NCBI GenBank assembly: GCA_026182355.1
Contig: JAPFBL010000167.1
Location: 248,001-312,000 of the forward strand
DNA: 64,000 bases
Direction: 5' to 3'
DNA from: Hermatobates lingyangjiaoensis
Lineage: Eukaryota > Arthropoda > Insecta > Hemiptera > Hermatobatidae
In this document: positions 9,263 through 20,744 of the stretch, piece by piece
Layout of the letters: each line of letters starts with the position of its first letter
How positions within the stretch are numbered: position 1 is the first letter of the stretch
Notes under the pieces: model-generated
Databases searched by the model: none
Seen by the model: only the letters and a program-made list of their open reading frames with translations
Told to the model about the DNA's origin: nothing
Program-made: the position numbers and the translations under genes

Positions 9263-10476
9263 GAATGCTGACAATCTCACCATAAATTTTGTGCACAATT
9301 ACTGTTCACTTACCTGGGTTTATGACCCACAGAAATAACAGTAAAAAGCTTTACCAACTGAACTTTCAACTTATCAACTCAATTTTCAAATACATACATA
9401 CTTTTAGTACCAAATAAGTTAATAGAACGTACATTAAGATAAACTCAATTCTGATGGTTTCATCCATTGTCCATCTTTAAAATGAACTCATCTTAAGTTA
9501 ATCTTTTTCTTTGAGATAGAAAATGATAAAAACTGCTCCAATGATGCAACATCAGTACATACAATATAAGACGGCTAATTTCTTTTTATTCCAATAATTC
9601 CTCTGAAGAATGTTTGAAACTTCAGCGCTTCATTTTCCATTTCTTACCTACCTTTTAATCGTAATCACATTAATTCAAATAACAAAAAATGTGTTTTCAA
9701 ACATGGATAAAAAAAAATCATATTAAAAAATAAAACTTCTGAAAGATTCAATTTGTCAACTAGTTATAAAGGAGCCATCTTCAGGATTTAAACTCACTTT
9801 CAAACTGAGTAAACTACAATTATAAATACATAAATCCGATTCCACCTCATATTAATGATCAGCAGCTATAGGAGTTTAACTCCTTGCTTAATATTTAAAG
9901 CCAAATTAGAGGCATTTCATTGTAAATGAAATAATGGTAAGTTACCTAATTAAAGGATAATATAGAATCTAAAGTAAGCTCCTAACTATACCGTAAAGCA
10001 GTTGAGATACCTTGATCTTTTATTTATTTAGTTAAATAAGAAACATTTAATTTTTATTGGAAATGGTAGCAGACTATTATGATGGGGTATATAAATGGAT
10101 TTATGTATTTATAATGGTATTTATGTAGTTCTTAAGTAAGTTTACATCCTGAAAATGGTTAAATTGTAGGTGAGAATATAAAACAACTCAAAAAATGAAT
10201 ATTCGAGTAAAATTAATGTATTTTTGTTTTTTAATATGTTATTTATTATTTCATATATTTACTCAAGGTAAAAAGTGCTTTAGTTATTAAGATATACACA
10301 ACATTGGTTCACTGGTATGAGGAAGCTACAAAGCATTCAAATGAATGATCTGTAATATGTAATTCAGGCTAGAAACTAAATTAACTTCACCCTAAACCTC
10401 TTGGAGGGGGGGAAAACTGATTTCAAGTAATAAAAGACATTCAACGCACTTCGTTTGTATGTTATGCTTTTTTAAG
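9263..10476. other. Intron sequence with no recognised element
   Basis: AT-rich, with no long open frame and no similarity noticed to other parts of the window. Confidence 0.6.
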
Positions 10477-10477
10477 G

Positions 10478-10800
10478 GGTCAGTTTACTTAGTAGTTAAC
10501 ATACTCGCCTCTGGGCTGGTAGTCCGGGGTTCGATCCCACCCGGACTTCACGCGGGAGGTGAATAAATCTGAGTATGTCGTTCCTCGGAGAGGACATTAA
10601 GCCGTCGGTCCCGAACCTGTACGATGTCAGGTACTCAAAACCCCTACGAAAGTTTCGAATGATCCCTATTCGAAATGCACTTGAGTTGAGTAAAATTTAA
10701 GACTCCCAATGTAGAATCTGTAGAATCACCGATCAAACAAAAAGCCGGTAAACGGCTGAAGTTATCACCCCCTAGGGGATCAGTTTAAAACAATAAAAAA
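10478..10800 (+). mobile_element. tRNA-derived SINE, full length (tail B)
   Basis: Head: GGGGTCAGTTTACTTAGTAGTTAAC (A box region) and CCGGGGTTCGATCCCACC (B box). Body: TTCACGCGGGAGGTGAATAAATC, GAGAGGACATTAAGCCGTCGG (as shorter matching blocks), ACTTGAGTTGAGTAAAATTT. Tail B: ATCACCGATCAAACAAAAAG, CCGGTAAACGGC and CCCCTAGGGGATCAGTTT, ending in an A-rich run. One of the best preserved copies. Confidence 0.92.
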
Positions 10801-10824
10801 AACAAAAAATAACTAATGATAACG

Positions 10825-11105
10825 GCTCGCCCCAATACTGGCAGATCCATAGTTCAATACAGATTGTCGTCACCGATTTATTCACACGGGAATGTCCTCC
10901 GTAGAGGACGTTAAGCCGTCGGTCCCGAGCCTGTACCATGCCAGGTACTCGTTAAAGAACCCTACCCTAAATACTTTTGAGTCAGGGAAAATTTAGAACT
11001 CTCATTGTAGAATGTTCATTGTGTGGTATCACAAGGGGCCAATATTCTGACTATATGTGTTCCTTGTGGGACTGCCACTGCAACCTAACCAATCCTCTTT
11101 AAACT
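10825..11105 (+). mobile_element. tRNA-derived SINE (tail A), head damaged
   Basis: Starts in the remains of the head (GGCAGATCCATAGTTCAAT), keeps the body (GAGGACGTTAAGCCGTCGG, CCAGGTACTCGTTAAAG) and ends in tail A: GGTATCACAAGGGGCCAATA, TGTGTTCCTTGTGGGACTG, CACTGCAACCTAACC. Confidence 0.85.
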
Positions 11106-11437
11106 AAGTAAATTTAATGTTCGATATGAGGACCAATAAAGCACACAACATATATTCAAAAGAAAACCCTCATGTGAGATGCCACGAAACTCTCTTTTAC
11201 CTAATTACAACAATAGCGACTTTGGCAGGCCAGCACCAATTATTAGTTTTGGTACCTTTCTTTTTATCCAAAATAAAAATTGGTGACACTTATTACTTTC
11301 CAAATAAAACTTCTTTTTCATTGCTTTTATTCTTTCTTTATCAGTTTAACAAAGTGGAGATTTAATATTAATTTAAGAGTATATTTTGATACCTTTTGTT
11401 TAATCACCTATCACTAAAAATAAGAGCTCTTTGAAGT

Positions 11438-11670
11438 ACATGCATATTGTTAATACCACTGAGGTTAGTATGATTTATATTAGAAATAGGTAAAACCGTC
11501 ATACCTCGTAAGATGATCATGGAGTCGTTGGAGCGCTTTCGGAAGTTGACAATCTTCGATCGGAACAAATCTACTAAGTAGTAGGTTTGTTGCGATCGAA
11601 GATGGAAGCGCTCCAACGACTCCATGATCATCTTACGAGGTATGACGGTTTTACCTATTTCTAATATAAA
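11438..11670. mobile_element. Fold-back element, family E, with 10-bp target duplication
   Basis: The arms at about 11475-11560 and 11588-11670 are inverted copies. The left arm has about 37 extra outer bases. TCTTTGAAGT is repeated at 11428-11437 and 11671-11680. Each arm ends its inner part with GATCGAAGAT and then CCGAAAGCGCTC or a shortened form. With a copy at 38997 this gives U-GGAC-AAC-GUCC-GAAA-GCGC-UC, a hammerhead layout whose CU is replaced by UC. Architecture and duplicate match family A. Confidence 0.8.
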
Positions 11671-12604
11671 TCTTTGAAGTTCTTTGATCACCATAAGAAA
11701 AAGGGTTCCTTAAACTGTTCACTCTGAAGAACAATTTATCTATACATAACTGAATGATGTGCATCAGAAAAAATGAATTTTAATCAAAATTGTATGGATA
11801 TATTTTTAGGAAATCTAAAAAGAAATTATACATATAAGAAAATCCTCTAAAAAGTACATGTTTACTGCCTAGCTAGCAGTTTCATTTCTGAGAAAGTAGG
11901 AACTCAAATATGAAATTTGATGACTACAGCTATCCTGCTTTCGTTTTTTGAGATATCCTGCTTACTCATTGACTCTCTCACAAACACATACATACACGCA
12001 CGCACACACGCAACACTGTTCCCACAAACGGACCAATTTGCAAACATTACTTTATTGGACTCTAAACGTGAATTTCTTCAAAACTTGATTTCCAAATTTT
12101 GACCCGAACCCAATACTTTCATTTCTCTATATTTCATAGAGAGAGTAAATAAAAGTAAAACTAAATTTATTTAGATAAGTAGAAAGAGTTTAGTGAATAC
12201 ATCGTATACTTTCATAGTATGGTTATGAACTGTAGTACTAGATGAATAAGTCTTCTAAATAGGTTCCCATAAATGCTTCTTTACCTTGTTGTTCTCTAAC
12301 TTTCTTAAAGTGTTTCTCAACAGATTGAGAAATCAAACGACACACTACTTGCACCCCTCAAGTCAGTCGCAAGGTCACTGGTATTTTTAACTTGTAACCA
12401 ATAAATTAAAGCAATGTTTGCGGCATTGATGAAACTTAATTATTAAACAAAAATTATGTTTTAGAAATAAAAAAAAAATTATTTAATATTATACAGAAAT
12501 AATGCAAATAAGTATATTTTTTTAATGTTATGTTATTGTATAAATGAAATATACCCTAAATCACGTGCTTGATTGACGCTTTAACAGAAGTGAGAGGGAG
12601 ACCC

Positions 12605-12910
12605 CATGTTAGCTCAGAGGCAACGTGATCACCTCTGAACTGGTGGGTCCGGGGTTCAATATTCATTCTGGCCCCCCAATTTATTCACGTGGGAAGTGTA
12701 TAGTCAGAGCCCTCAGAGGGGATGTTAAGTCGTCGGTCCCAAGCTTGTGCGATGTCAGGTAACTCGATCAAGATCCCGACACTAAATACACTTGAGTTAG
12801 GCAAAATTTAGGACTCCCATTGTAGAATTAATTTTCATTGTGTAGTATCACAAAGGGCCAATGCTCGGCCTAAGTGTGTTACCCTTACGGGACTGCCACT
12901 GCAACTTACC
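12605..12910 (+). mobile_element. tRNA-derived SINE (tail A)
   Basis: Head with ATGTTAGCTCAGAGGCAACG and GGTCCGGGGTTCAATAT. Body with GATGTTAAGTCGTCGGTCCC. Tail A with GGCCAATGCTCGGCCTAAG and CACTGCAACTTACCC. Confidence 0.88.
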
Positions 12911-13214
12911 CTAATAGAACCTTAAAGACTTTTGAAACTTTTGAAATTAAATGTTATCTATACATGATATTAAGAGTTACGAAACTATATGCAGATTACT
13001 AATTATTCAGGATGACTGTTGAGACAGTTTTGTTTATTGCTGTCTTGATTTCTGGTATGTAGAACGGGCTCGTACAAATCTACTCGACTTTAAGAGTAGT
13101 TGACATAAAAGCATAGGAAGCACTGGTTAGGTGCTGCACTGGGCATCCTACAAATGAGCACACATTGGCTAAAGTTTGGCCATTTTTGACATCACACAAT
13201 GAATATTTTAAATT

Positions 13215-13325
13215 AGAAGCCCTAAATTTTACGTAACTCAAGTCCTAAATATTACCTAACTTAAGTGTATTTTGAGTAGGTATCTTTAACGAGTAACTGA
13301 CAACGTAGAGGTTCGAGACTTGCAA
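13215..13325 (-). mobile_element. SINE fragment, with an internal duplication
   Basis: Body-tail junction on minus. The block complementary to GAGTTACGTAAAATTTAGG occurs twice in tandem (13225-13262), then the GTACTCGTTAAAGA-like region. Head missing. Confidence 0.65.
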
Positions 13326-13329
13326 CACC

Positions 13330-13800
13330 ATTTCCCCCCCGATGTGCCTTCACCTTGTCGTGGTGGGGGGGGCTTAACATGCCTGGGTGGTTCTTGACTC
13401 TTGGCATGGACTAAGAAAGGCACCACTAGGTGGATGGTTAGCATGAACGGGCAGTCCGAGGGTGGAAAGTTCGGGCGCTAGCTTGGGTAGCAGTTCGTCC
13501 TTATTAGTCTGTTGGGGGCTAGCATATGTCTTTTTCAAGTCTTCTTTTGTGGAGTGGTTGTGTCCCTGGTTTGAGGTCTGCGAGAGGTAGGTCCACTGGG
13601 ACGCTTCAGCTTGTGGGATTACCCGTCCTTTGGGCATCATCCCGCTAACACCTGTCTTTTTCAAGCCCTTTTTTCTATTGTGGTAGCTCAAAGTGGCTTT
13701 AGCTACTCCCTTGGGATCCTCAGTCTTGGACTGGTGTCCACCATAAGCACTATACGAAAGGAGAGAGCAAGTAGCGAAAGTGTTCCACGTTAAAAAAACA
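13330..13800. other. GC-rich block, possible 5' leader of a non-LTR retrotransposon
   Basis: Much richer in G and C than its surroundings. It begins CCCCGATGTGCCTTCACC then TTGTCGTGGTGGGGG, a phrase I associate with leaders of some non-LTR elements. It contains repeated TCTTTTTCAAG phrases (13530, 13650). The open frames of 105 and 60 codons have no domain I know. The last bases (CCACGTTAAAAAAAC) resemble 58830-58850. Assignment uncertain. Confidence 0.35.
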
Positions 13801-13829
13801 TCAAGCTATTCTACTTTTACATAGTATAG

Positions 13830-14009
13830 CCGAGAGGCCCAGGTACATGATTAAATCAAAACAGGTTTAACGATCTTTCTGAGGGACGACTTGCTTAGAT
13901 TTTTTTTCACGCCCCACATCAATAAATCGAGGACCAGTGAGGATTTCAAACCCCGAATCTACCAATCTAGAGGCGAGCACGTAAGCCACAGGGCTACCCT
14001 GACCTCTTA
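13830..14009 (-). mobile_element. tRNA-derived SINE, 5' half
   Basis: On minus: AGAGGTCAGGGTAGCCCTG, B box GGGGTTTGAAATCC, then ATTTATTGATG and a GGACG-like core. The 3' half is lost. Confidence 0.8.
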
Positions 14010-14084
14010 CTATACCGCTAACCTACAAATAGGGACGACCACTCTAAAATTACATTATTTTAATCTCATGCACCTATGCACCTA

Positions 14085-14185
14085 AATGAATGTAGAATAT
14101 TAATCATTTGGTGTCAAAAAGGGCCAATCATTGGCCTAGGTGTGTTCAATGTTAGGACGGTCACTACAACCTAATCTGACCTAAT
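14085..14185 (+). mobile_element. SINE tail A fragment
   Basis: GTAGAATATTAATCATTTGG, GGGCCAATCATTGGCCTAGG and CACTACAACCTAATCTGACC match tail A. Confidence 0.7.
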
Positions 14186-14310
14186 GTGTGGTATTTACTA
14201 AGAGTGGGGCAATTGAAGGAATTAGTCTCCACAAGAATAAGTTTTGTTATCGCGAAGAAAAAACAACGAAGCATTTCGAACACTCGAGTTCTTATTTAGG
14301 ATACAACTGT
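14186..14310 (-). mobile_element. Family A hammerhead arm, degenerate
   Basis: The outer end TGTGGTATTTACTAAGAG and GTCTCCACA match copies at 5130-5180 and 31625-31680. The core on minus reads CTAAATA-A-GAACTCGAGTGTTC-GAAA-TGCT-TC, a mutated hammerhead. No inverted partner was seen. Confidence 0.65.
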
Positions 14311-15180
14311 TTGCCAGGTAGCTGAAAGACATCATAAATAAGTCTGGACATTGATATTTTATTTGTAGACTTTAATTTAAACAATAGGATAATGTACTGT
14401 CATTATACTTGCACTCATCATCGTAATGAAACAGTGTTTGCATTTCATGCCCTAAATTTAGAATAATTTCAATTTTAGAAAATCTTGACAGCTCTCCTCT
14501 CTCTCTCTCATAGTAGATGTAATTTGAAAAAGAACAATATGTGTTGGAAATGCATTCATGCTGTTTTTTCATAAAAAAACATTTATATAAAGACTATTCT
14601 TTAATTTTCTCCATTATAAAAAATTAAACAGCAAGTTTGAAAAAAATAATATTCTTATCCATCTAATAAAGAATTCAATACCTTAAAGTAAGCTAAATAC
14701 GTAAAAGTGGCTAAACTAATTTGTAGCATTTGCCAAAGTGTCATGTTTCATAGAAAGACAACACTTCAAGGGAGAATTATAAAGTCCTTTATTACATTAT
14801 GAAATTACGAGATTGTTTCAAGTTTTTCATCTTCTATTTTGTAATTTTCATGTTTTCAGTCCTAATATCAAGAAATTACATTTTCCTTTAAAATTATACT
14901 TCTAGGAAGTATTAGAACTCAACAGGGAAATTTAAACTGGCATCCTTTAATGATTTAATTGATAAAAATAATTGTTTCCATTCAAGACAATTAACAGTTC
15001 CTCAGTATTTCTCTAATGCAATTTTTATGTTTTTAACAATTTATGTAATTAGAATACAGAAGTCATTAATATATTATTACCTTCTAAAGATGGAGAAAGC
15101 AAAATTTACAGTAATTTTCTCCTAGGTTAAATATAAAATCAAATTATTAACAATTACCATTAATTTAACATAATTAATTA
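14311..15180. other. Intron sequence with no recognised element
   Basis: AT-rich, with a short CT run at 14495-14510. Nothing else stands out. Confidence 0.55.
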
Positions 15181-15209
15181 AATATATCTTTTTGCAGTGA
15201 ATGTGTAAA

Positions 15210-16575
15210 TCACGGGTTAACCATATTGATATCCGTATGCTAGCAGTCGAGTTATTAAAACTGATAATTTACAATCTATGGTAAGATAATTTACAATCAT
15301 ATTTTAAAATATGATAGTCATTTGCCTACAATAAATCCTCCAGGGTCAGATTCACCATAGTGGGGGTTACCATAGTGATATCTATCTCTTAACAAAGTAA
15401 GTGCCAGGTAAAGGTTAATCATAGCATGGTTTTACCATAGTGATGTCTGATTGCCCATTTACCATATTGAAACTCACTTTCAAACGGTGGAATTCACCAT
15501 AGCAGGGTCCAAATTGTGATATCCACATTCTGACAAAATATCTATAAGGTACAACTAATAAATCCCTGATGGAGACAGTTATGTCTGGGGTACCTTTGTA
15601 TGCCAGAAATGTGGATATTCAAAGAGCCACAGGTTAGAATCAATTGACGAATTCCCAAATAGACTGGTGACCAATGAAAACACGAAAATCCCACCCCATC
15701 CAAACCCCCTTGTTCAGACCCTATCTTTAACCTCAACCACATCCATCATAGAGGTTGTTGTTAAAATAGAAAACCAAACCCTAGAACGACAACTTTTCAC
15801 GACTCAAAAACGAACAAACAAAAACAAAATCAAAATCAAACGACCACGAAATAATATATATCGACAAATCGAATAAAAGAGTACGAACATTTATTTACTG
15901 ACTCCATAAATACAGCAGTATTATAGCTCATTAGTAGTAGGTCCGTGACATGAACTGATAATTACAACGCGCACTGCAGTGAACGCAGAAAGAATCGTTG
16001 GTCGTTGGTTGGGTATCAGGAACAGTTTAATCATAGTGAGGTTTTAACTCCGCGACATACCTTCTGTTTGTAAGGGATCTGTCGGACAACCATTTACCAT
16101 ACCAATACTTATTAGCCGATAGTGGAATTGACTGTGGATTCACCATAACAACATTCATCTGCTGACAATATAGCAATCAATAAAGGATACATTACCGAGA
16201 GGCTATAAGATAGCGAAGCATTACACTAGTAATATTCTTCTGCTTGCAGTTATATGAAAATGTCTCTATCTTTTTACCAGTTAGATGAAAATTTAACAAA
16301 CAGAATGTTTGTGAAACCGATATTAACCTGCTGACAATATAAATGTGGGTTGCAGATTCACCACAGCTAAGTTTTACCATAGCTATATCCATGTACTATA
16401 GTGAATTTACAACTATAGATTCCTATATCGAGATACCACTGTGGATTTGTTATTAAAATCTGATTCACCATAGTTACAACTACTTACTGACAATAGATAC
16501 CAAAATGTGGTTTTGCAGATTTTGCAAACCACACTCATACTTCATACCTTGGTTTTACCACAATGAAGTCCACAT
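15210..16575. repeat. Degenerate tandem array of ACCATAG-rich units, split by a LINE fragment
   Basis: Units of roughly 65-100 bp with a shared phrase order (TTCACCATAG, GGTTTTACCATAGTGAT, ATCCACATNCTGACAA) recur at about 15220, 15350, 15415, 15490, 16025, 16090, 16138, 16357, 16463 and 16550. The LINE remnant at 15545-16010 separates the two halves. Confidence 0.7.
15545..16010 (+). pseudogene. Jockey-type LINE remnant, 3' end (copy 2)
   Basis: Translated pieces read VPLYARNVDIQRAT and, after a frameshift, RLESIDEFPNRLVTNENTKI and PPHPNPLVQTL. The typical C-terminus of Jockey-clade reverse transcriptases has NAPWYVRN followed by a similar region. The untranslated end closes with AATCGTTGGTCGTTGGTT, identical to that of copy 1 at 21287-21304. 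No intact catalytic domain remains. Confidence 0.75.
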
Positions 16576-17511
16576 ATTAACAATGAAGATGTTTTTCACC
16601 AAAAAAAGGTTTTACGATTGAATATAACCCAAAGTTCAATAAAATTCAAAGAAATTATTAGTTACATATTCAATCAATAAGAGAATGTCATCATAAGGGT
16701 TTTGGTTCTTATAAACCACAGCGACGTTACGTTATAAAACAGGAGGTGTCATACAAATTTCAAAAATGATATTTATTGTATTGAAATACTGTATTTACTT
16801 TTAATTTTAAATACTTTTTGCATTAACTCATAAAAATTCCCCCTTCCTGGAGAACTCTTTATTAATTGTGATAAAATTACTCCGTATTAATAATGTTTAA
16901 GTTTAATTCAATTTGAGGAAAAACTGTATCGCATAAAACATATTTCGTGAGGAGATATCTGTTTCTGACATTTTGCAATAAAATTAGTGCTAATTAATTA
17001 ATGCTTATTAATGCTATGCTAATATTAATTCTTTCGGTTGATATTAACAAGTTGTTGCTAAAAATCCTCCTCGTGAGTAATCACTTCAAATGTATATGAT
17101 TCATAAAATACTCGAGAATCTCCCATGAATCACCTATAGTTTCCTACTGCTCTAAGCATGTCAAACATGATTACGAAATGTTTGAACACGCCTAACGATT
17201 ACAAAATGATAGTATTTAGTGAGAATACATTTTCCTTGAAAAGAACAAGTCATTGCTACTGTGGCCAATTTGAATGTCAGACTCACCTTATGCCAATAAA
17301 TTCAACAGAATTATTCTTTTAAACTAATTGTAAATACCATTAAAGTTCCTAAATGTCATTAAAAAAAACCTATAATACTTTGACATTACGGATAAATCAC
17401 AACAGCAGCAAAGCTACGATAGGTATTTCAGGTAACAGCAATTTTAATTACCTTTCAACAGCAAAAGAAATCATGTTAGAGACTCAATCATTCAGCTTTT
17501 AATCTTTCGTT
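16576..17511. other. Intron sequence with no recognised element
   Basis: AT-rich DNA. No open frame or shared repeat noticed. Confidence 0.55.
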
Positions 17512-18705
17512 GAACATCTAGAGTCAGCTATGATCATCCCCATTGAATTTTTTGTTAGTAATTTAAAAAATCTTCTAGAGTCAGCTATAATCATCCTCAT
17601 TGAATTTGTTTGTTAGTAATTTAAAAAATCTTCTAGAGTCAGCTATGATCATCCCCATTGAATTTGTTTGTTAGTAATTTAAAAAATCTTCTAGAGTCAG
17701 CTAAGATTATCCCCATTGAATTTTTCTGCCAGTAATTTAAGAAACTTCTAGAGTCAGCCAAGATCTGCCCATTGAATTTGTTTGTCAGTAATTTAAAAAA
17801 TCTTCTTGAGTCCGCTATGATCATCCCCATTGAATTTGTTTGTCAGTACTTTAAAAAATCTCCTAGAGTCAGCGAAAATCATCCCCATTGAATTTGTTTG
17901 CCTGAAATTGAAAAGAAGTCTTCTTCTTTCTGACAAAAGAAGAGAAAGAAAGTATTCAGAATCTTCCGTACTATTCAATTGAATTGTTTGTCTAGTGATA
18001 TGAAAAAATCCTTCTAGAGTCAGCTATGAGAAGTCCACAGCATGTGAATTTTGTTTGTCAGTAATTTAAAAAAATCTACTAGAGTCAGCAATGAAAATCA
18101 AACAAATTTATATATATTTTGTCAATTTAGTTAATTTAAAAAATCTTCTTAGAGTCACTATGATCATCCCATTGAATTATGTTTGGTCAGTAAATTTAAA
18201 AAATCTTCTAGAGTCAGCTATGATCATCCCCATTGAATTTGTTTGTCAGTAATTTAAAAAATCTTCTAGAGTATCCAAGATCATCCCCATTGAATTTGTT
18301 TGTTAGTGATTTAAAAAATCTTCTAGAGTCAGCTATGATCATCCCCATTGAATTTGTTTGTCAGTAATTTAAAAAATCTTCTAGAGTATCCAAGAACATC
18401 CCCATTGAATTTGTTTGTTAGTGATTTAAAAAATCTTCTAGAGTCAGCTATGATCATCCCCATTGAATTTGTTTGTCAGTAATTTAAAAAATCTCCTAGA
18501 GTCAGCCAATATCAAGCTCATTGAATTTGTTTGTCAGTAATTTAAAAAATCTTCTAGAGTCAGCTATGATCATCCCCATTGAATTTGTTTGTTAGTAATT
18601 TAAAAAATCTTCTAGAGTCAGCTATGATCATCCCCATTGAATTTGTTTGTCAGTAATTTAAAAAAATCTTCTAAAGTCAGCCAAAATCATCCCCATTGAT
18701 TTTTT
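17512..18705. repeat. 58-bp minisatellite, about 20 units
   Basis: The unit reads TCTAGAGTCAGCTATGATCA, TCCCCATTGAATTTGTTTG, TTAGTAATTTAAAAAATCT, with starts spaced 57-58 bp (17517, 17574, 17632 and on). The stretch 17900-18180 is irregular. It contains pieces of what is otherwise the right flank (18706-18830 and 18945-18995) and many single-base indels. Variant units with GTATCCAAGA alternate with standard ones at 18260-18420. Confidence 0.93.
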
Positions 18706-19888
18706 TTGCCTGAAATTGAAAAGAAGTCTTCTTCTTCTGCTGACAAAAGAAGAGAAACAAAAGTATTAGAATACTTCCATACTATTCAAGTTGGAAAGCA
18801 ACATGACTATTTCTAGTGATATGAAAAACTATTTTGTCCTTCTCTGTAAGGTGGGCTAGTTATGAGAAAGGTCCAACAAGGATGTGATGCTGGTTTAGTG
18901 TTTTTTTTTTAAATGACAATATTAAAAAAAAATATAATATATATCATGACAATGAAAATAAACAAATTTATATATATATTTGTCAATTTAGTTACAGTGA
19001 AATGACAATTTATTCTTAGTTCAATAATAGTATAAAATAGTTCACCAACTAAAGTTTAAAGCTAGAGCTTGTGGGATATCAGTTAAATAAACCATAATTA
19101 ACTACATTTGCCAGGGCCGTAATTTAGGACTTAGATAAAATGACCACACTAACTGGACCTTACTTTCATAAATTGACGATATTTCGAAAATTATTACAAC
19201 AATAGCAGCCTGTGTCCAACAATGCATAAATAAACAAAAAATATGTTAATATAACATAACATATTTTATCCTTATGTAAGGAGATTTTTTTTCCTTAAAT
19301 ATATTAATACACTTTTTACGTCGTTTCAGTATTGTAGAGTATCTTCTTTAAATTTCCAGTTAATTGAGTTAGTTAGAATAAAACTATCGAATAGAAACGA
19401 ATATAATTCATATAAATAGATGAAAGGTTGGTTATGAATTTATAGATACCAAGAATTAGGAAAGAACAATCTATATGAATAAAAGAAATTCTTTGTCTCG
19501 ACATTGCTAAGAACTGACTCATTTGAAGTTGTCTTTACGATGAATACATCAGAGAAACCGAATCCACCTTTAGGAAAATTTCTATCTGTTTATTTGTCCC
19601 AAAATTTTGTCACAAACAAACTCAACCACCACAAGTTATAGGGGGCTGAACATTTGACAGTAGATTTGTGTATGTTTAACTTAAAAGCTAAGATTTGAAT
19701 GGATTGAAAAGTCAAATTAGACGCGGAGAGTCTACTAATTTATTTAGCTAATCCAGCTAAAGAGGTATATAGCTAAAAATATATAGATATTTTTACTGTA
19801 GCAAGTAGGTATTGTAAGTTGACTTTAATTTCATTCGCGTTTTTCATAATTTGCTTGCTGTAAAAAAAGTGAATCCTACCTAGCTGTA
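18706..19888. other. Right flank of the minisatellite and unassigned intron
   Basis: 18706-18830 and 18945-18995 have partial copies inside the array. The rest is AT-rich with no recognised element. Confidence 0.55.
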
Positions 19889-20222
19889 AGGGGTCAGGCT
19901 AGCTCAGTGGTTACGTGCTCGCCTCTGAACTGATAGGACCGGGGTTCGATCCCCACCTGGCCCTCGATTTATTCACGCGGAAGGTGAATAAATCTGAGTA
20001 TGTCGTCCCTCGGAAAAGGACGTTAAACTGTTGGTCCCAAGCCTGTACGTTGTCAGGTACTCGTTAAAGATCCCTACTCTAAATATACTTGAGTTAGGCA
20101 AAATTTAGGACTCCCACTGTAGAATCAATCTTCATTGTGTGGTATCACGAAGGTCAATGTTCGGCCTAAGTGTGTTCCTTTATAGGACTGCCACTGCAAC
20201 CTAACCTAACCTAACCTAACCC
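19889..20222 (+). mobile_element. tRNA-derived SINE, full length, with CCTAA-repeat tail and target duplication
   Basis: Complete head: GGGGTCAGGCTAGCTCAGTG carries the A box and GACCGGGGTTCGATCCCCAC the B box. Body: AAAGGACGTTAAACTGTTGG. Tail A ends CACTGCAACC followed by about four CCTAA units (20196-20220). AGCTGTA flanks the copy at 19882-19888 and 20223-20229. This copy defines the family length of about 334 bp. Confidence 0.93.
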
Positions 20223-20744
20223 AGCTGTATATAAGTTGTATGTCTGGAATAAAATCAAATTTGAGATCAGATCTAAAGGTGCAATACGTAAAAGAAACTC
20301 CAGATCTAATGAAGTTATGGACTGTACTAATAATGATATTATCTACTATTCTATAATGTAAAATGGTATTCCAAATTCTTTAATTTTGGAATATCACGTA
20401 TCGTCTCTGAATTCTTGTAAAATACCCATCAAAAATGAGCACGTGTGCTGGTTTTTAATAATTACTATTTATTAATAAAGTGTTCTTATGGGTAAAAATT
20501 GATACAAAGGAATGAGTGGAATCATAACAAAAATTAATACATAACTGTTGAGTAAGAATAGCTCTAAATCTCAGGACAGCTGAATGTCAAAATGTAGCAC
20601 ATGCGAACTGGAAACTTAATTACTTGCAATTTTTCATTTTCACACTTATAATTAAGTTCAAATTAATAAACATTATTACTATCTTAATATGAAAAGAAAA
20701 AATAAATTAATATAAAAATTAAGTACATTAAATTTGGATTCTCT

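Noticed and set aside
10478..10560. tRNA gene at the SINE heads
   Set aside because: A and B box-like sequences are present, but the anticodon and acceptor stems do not pair properly and the same downstream body follows every copy. They are SINE heads.
11404..11694. 96-codon minus-strand frame as a protein
   Set aside because: The frame crosses a palindrome and both target duplicates of a fold-back element, and its two halves are mirror images.
17512..18705. Regular repeats that could suggest a CRISPR array
   Set aside because: The units are contiguous 58-bp tandem copies without unique spacers, in an intron-bearing eukaryotic sequence.
20196..20220. True telomeric or internal telomere repeat
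   Set aside because: Only about four CCTAA units, placed exactly at a SINE 3' end inside target duplicates.
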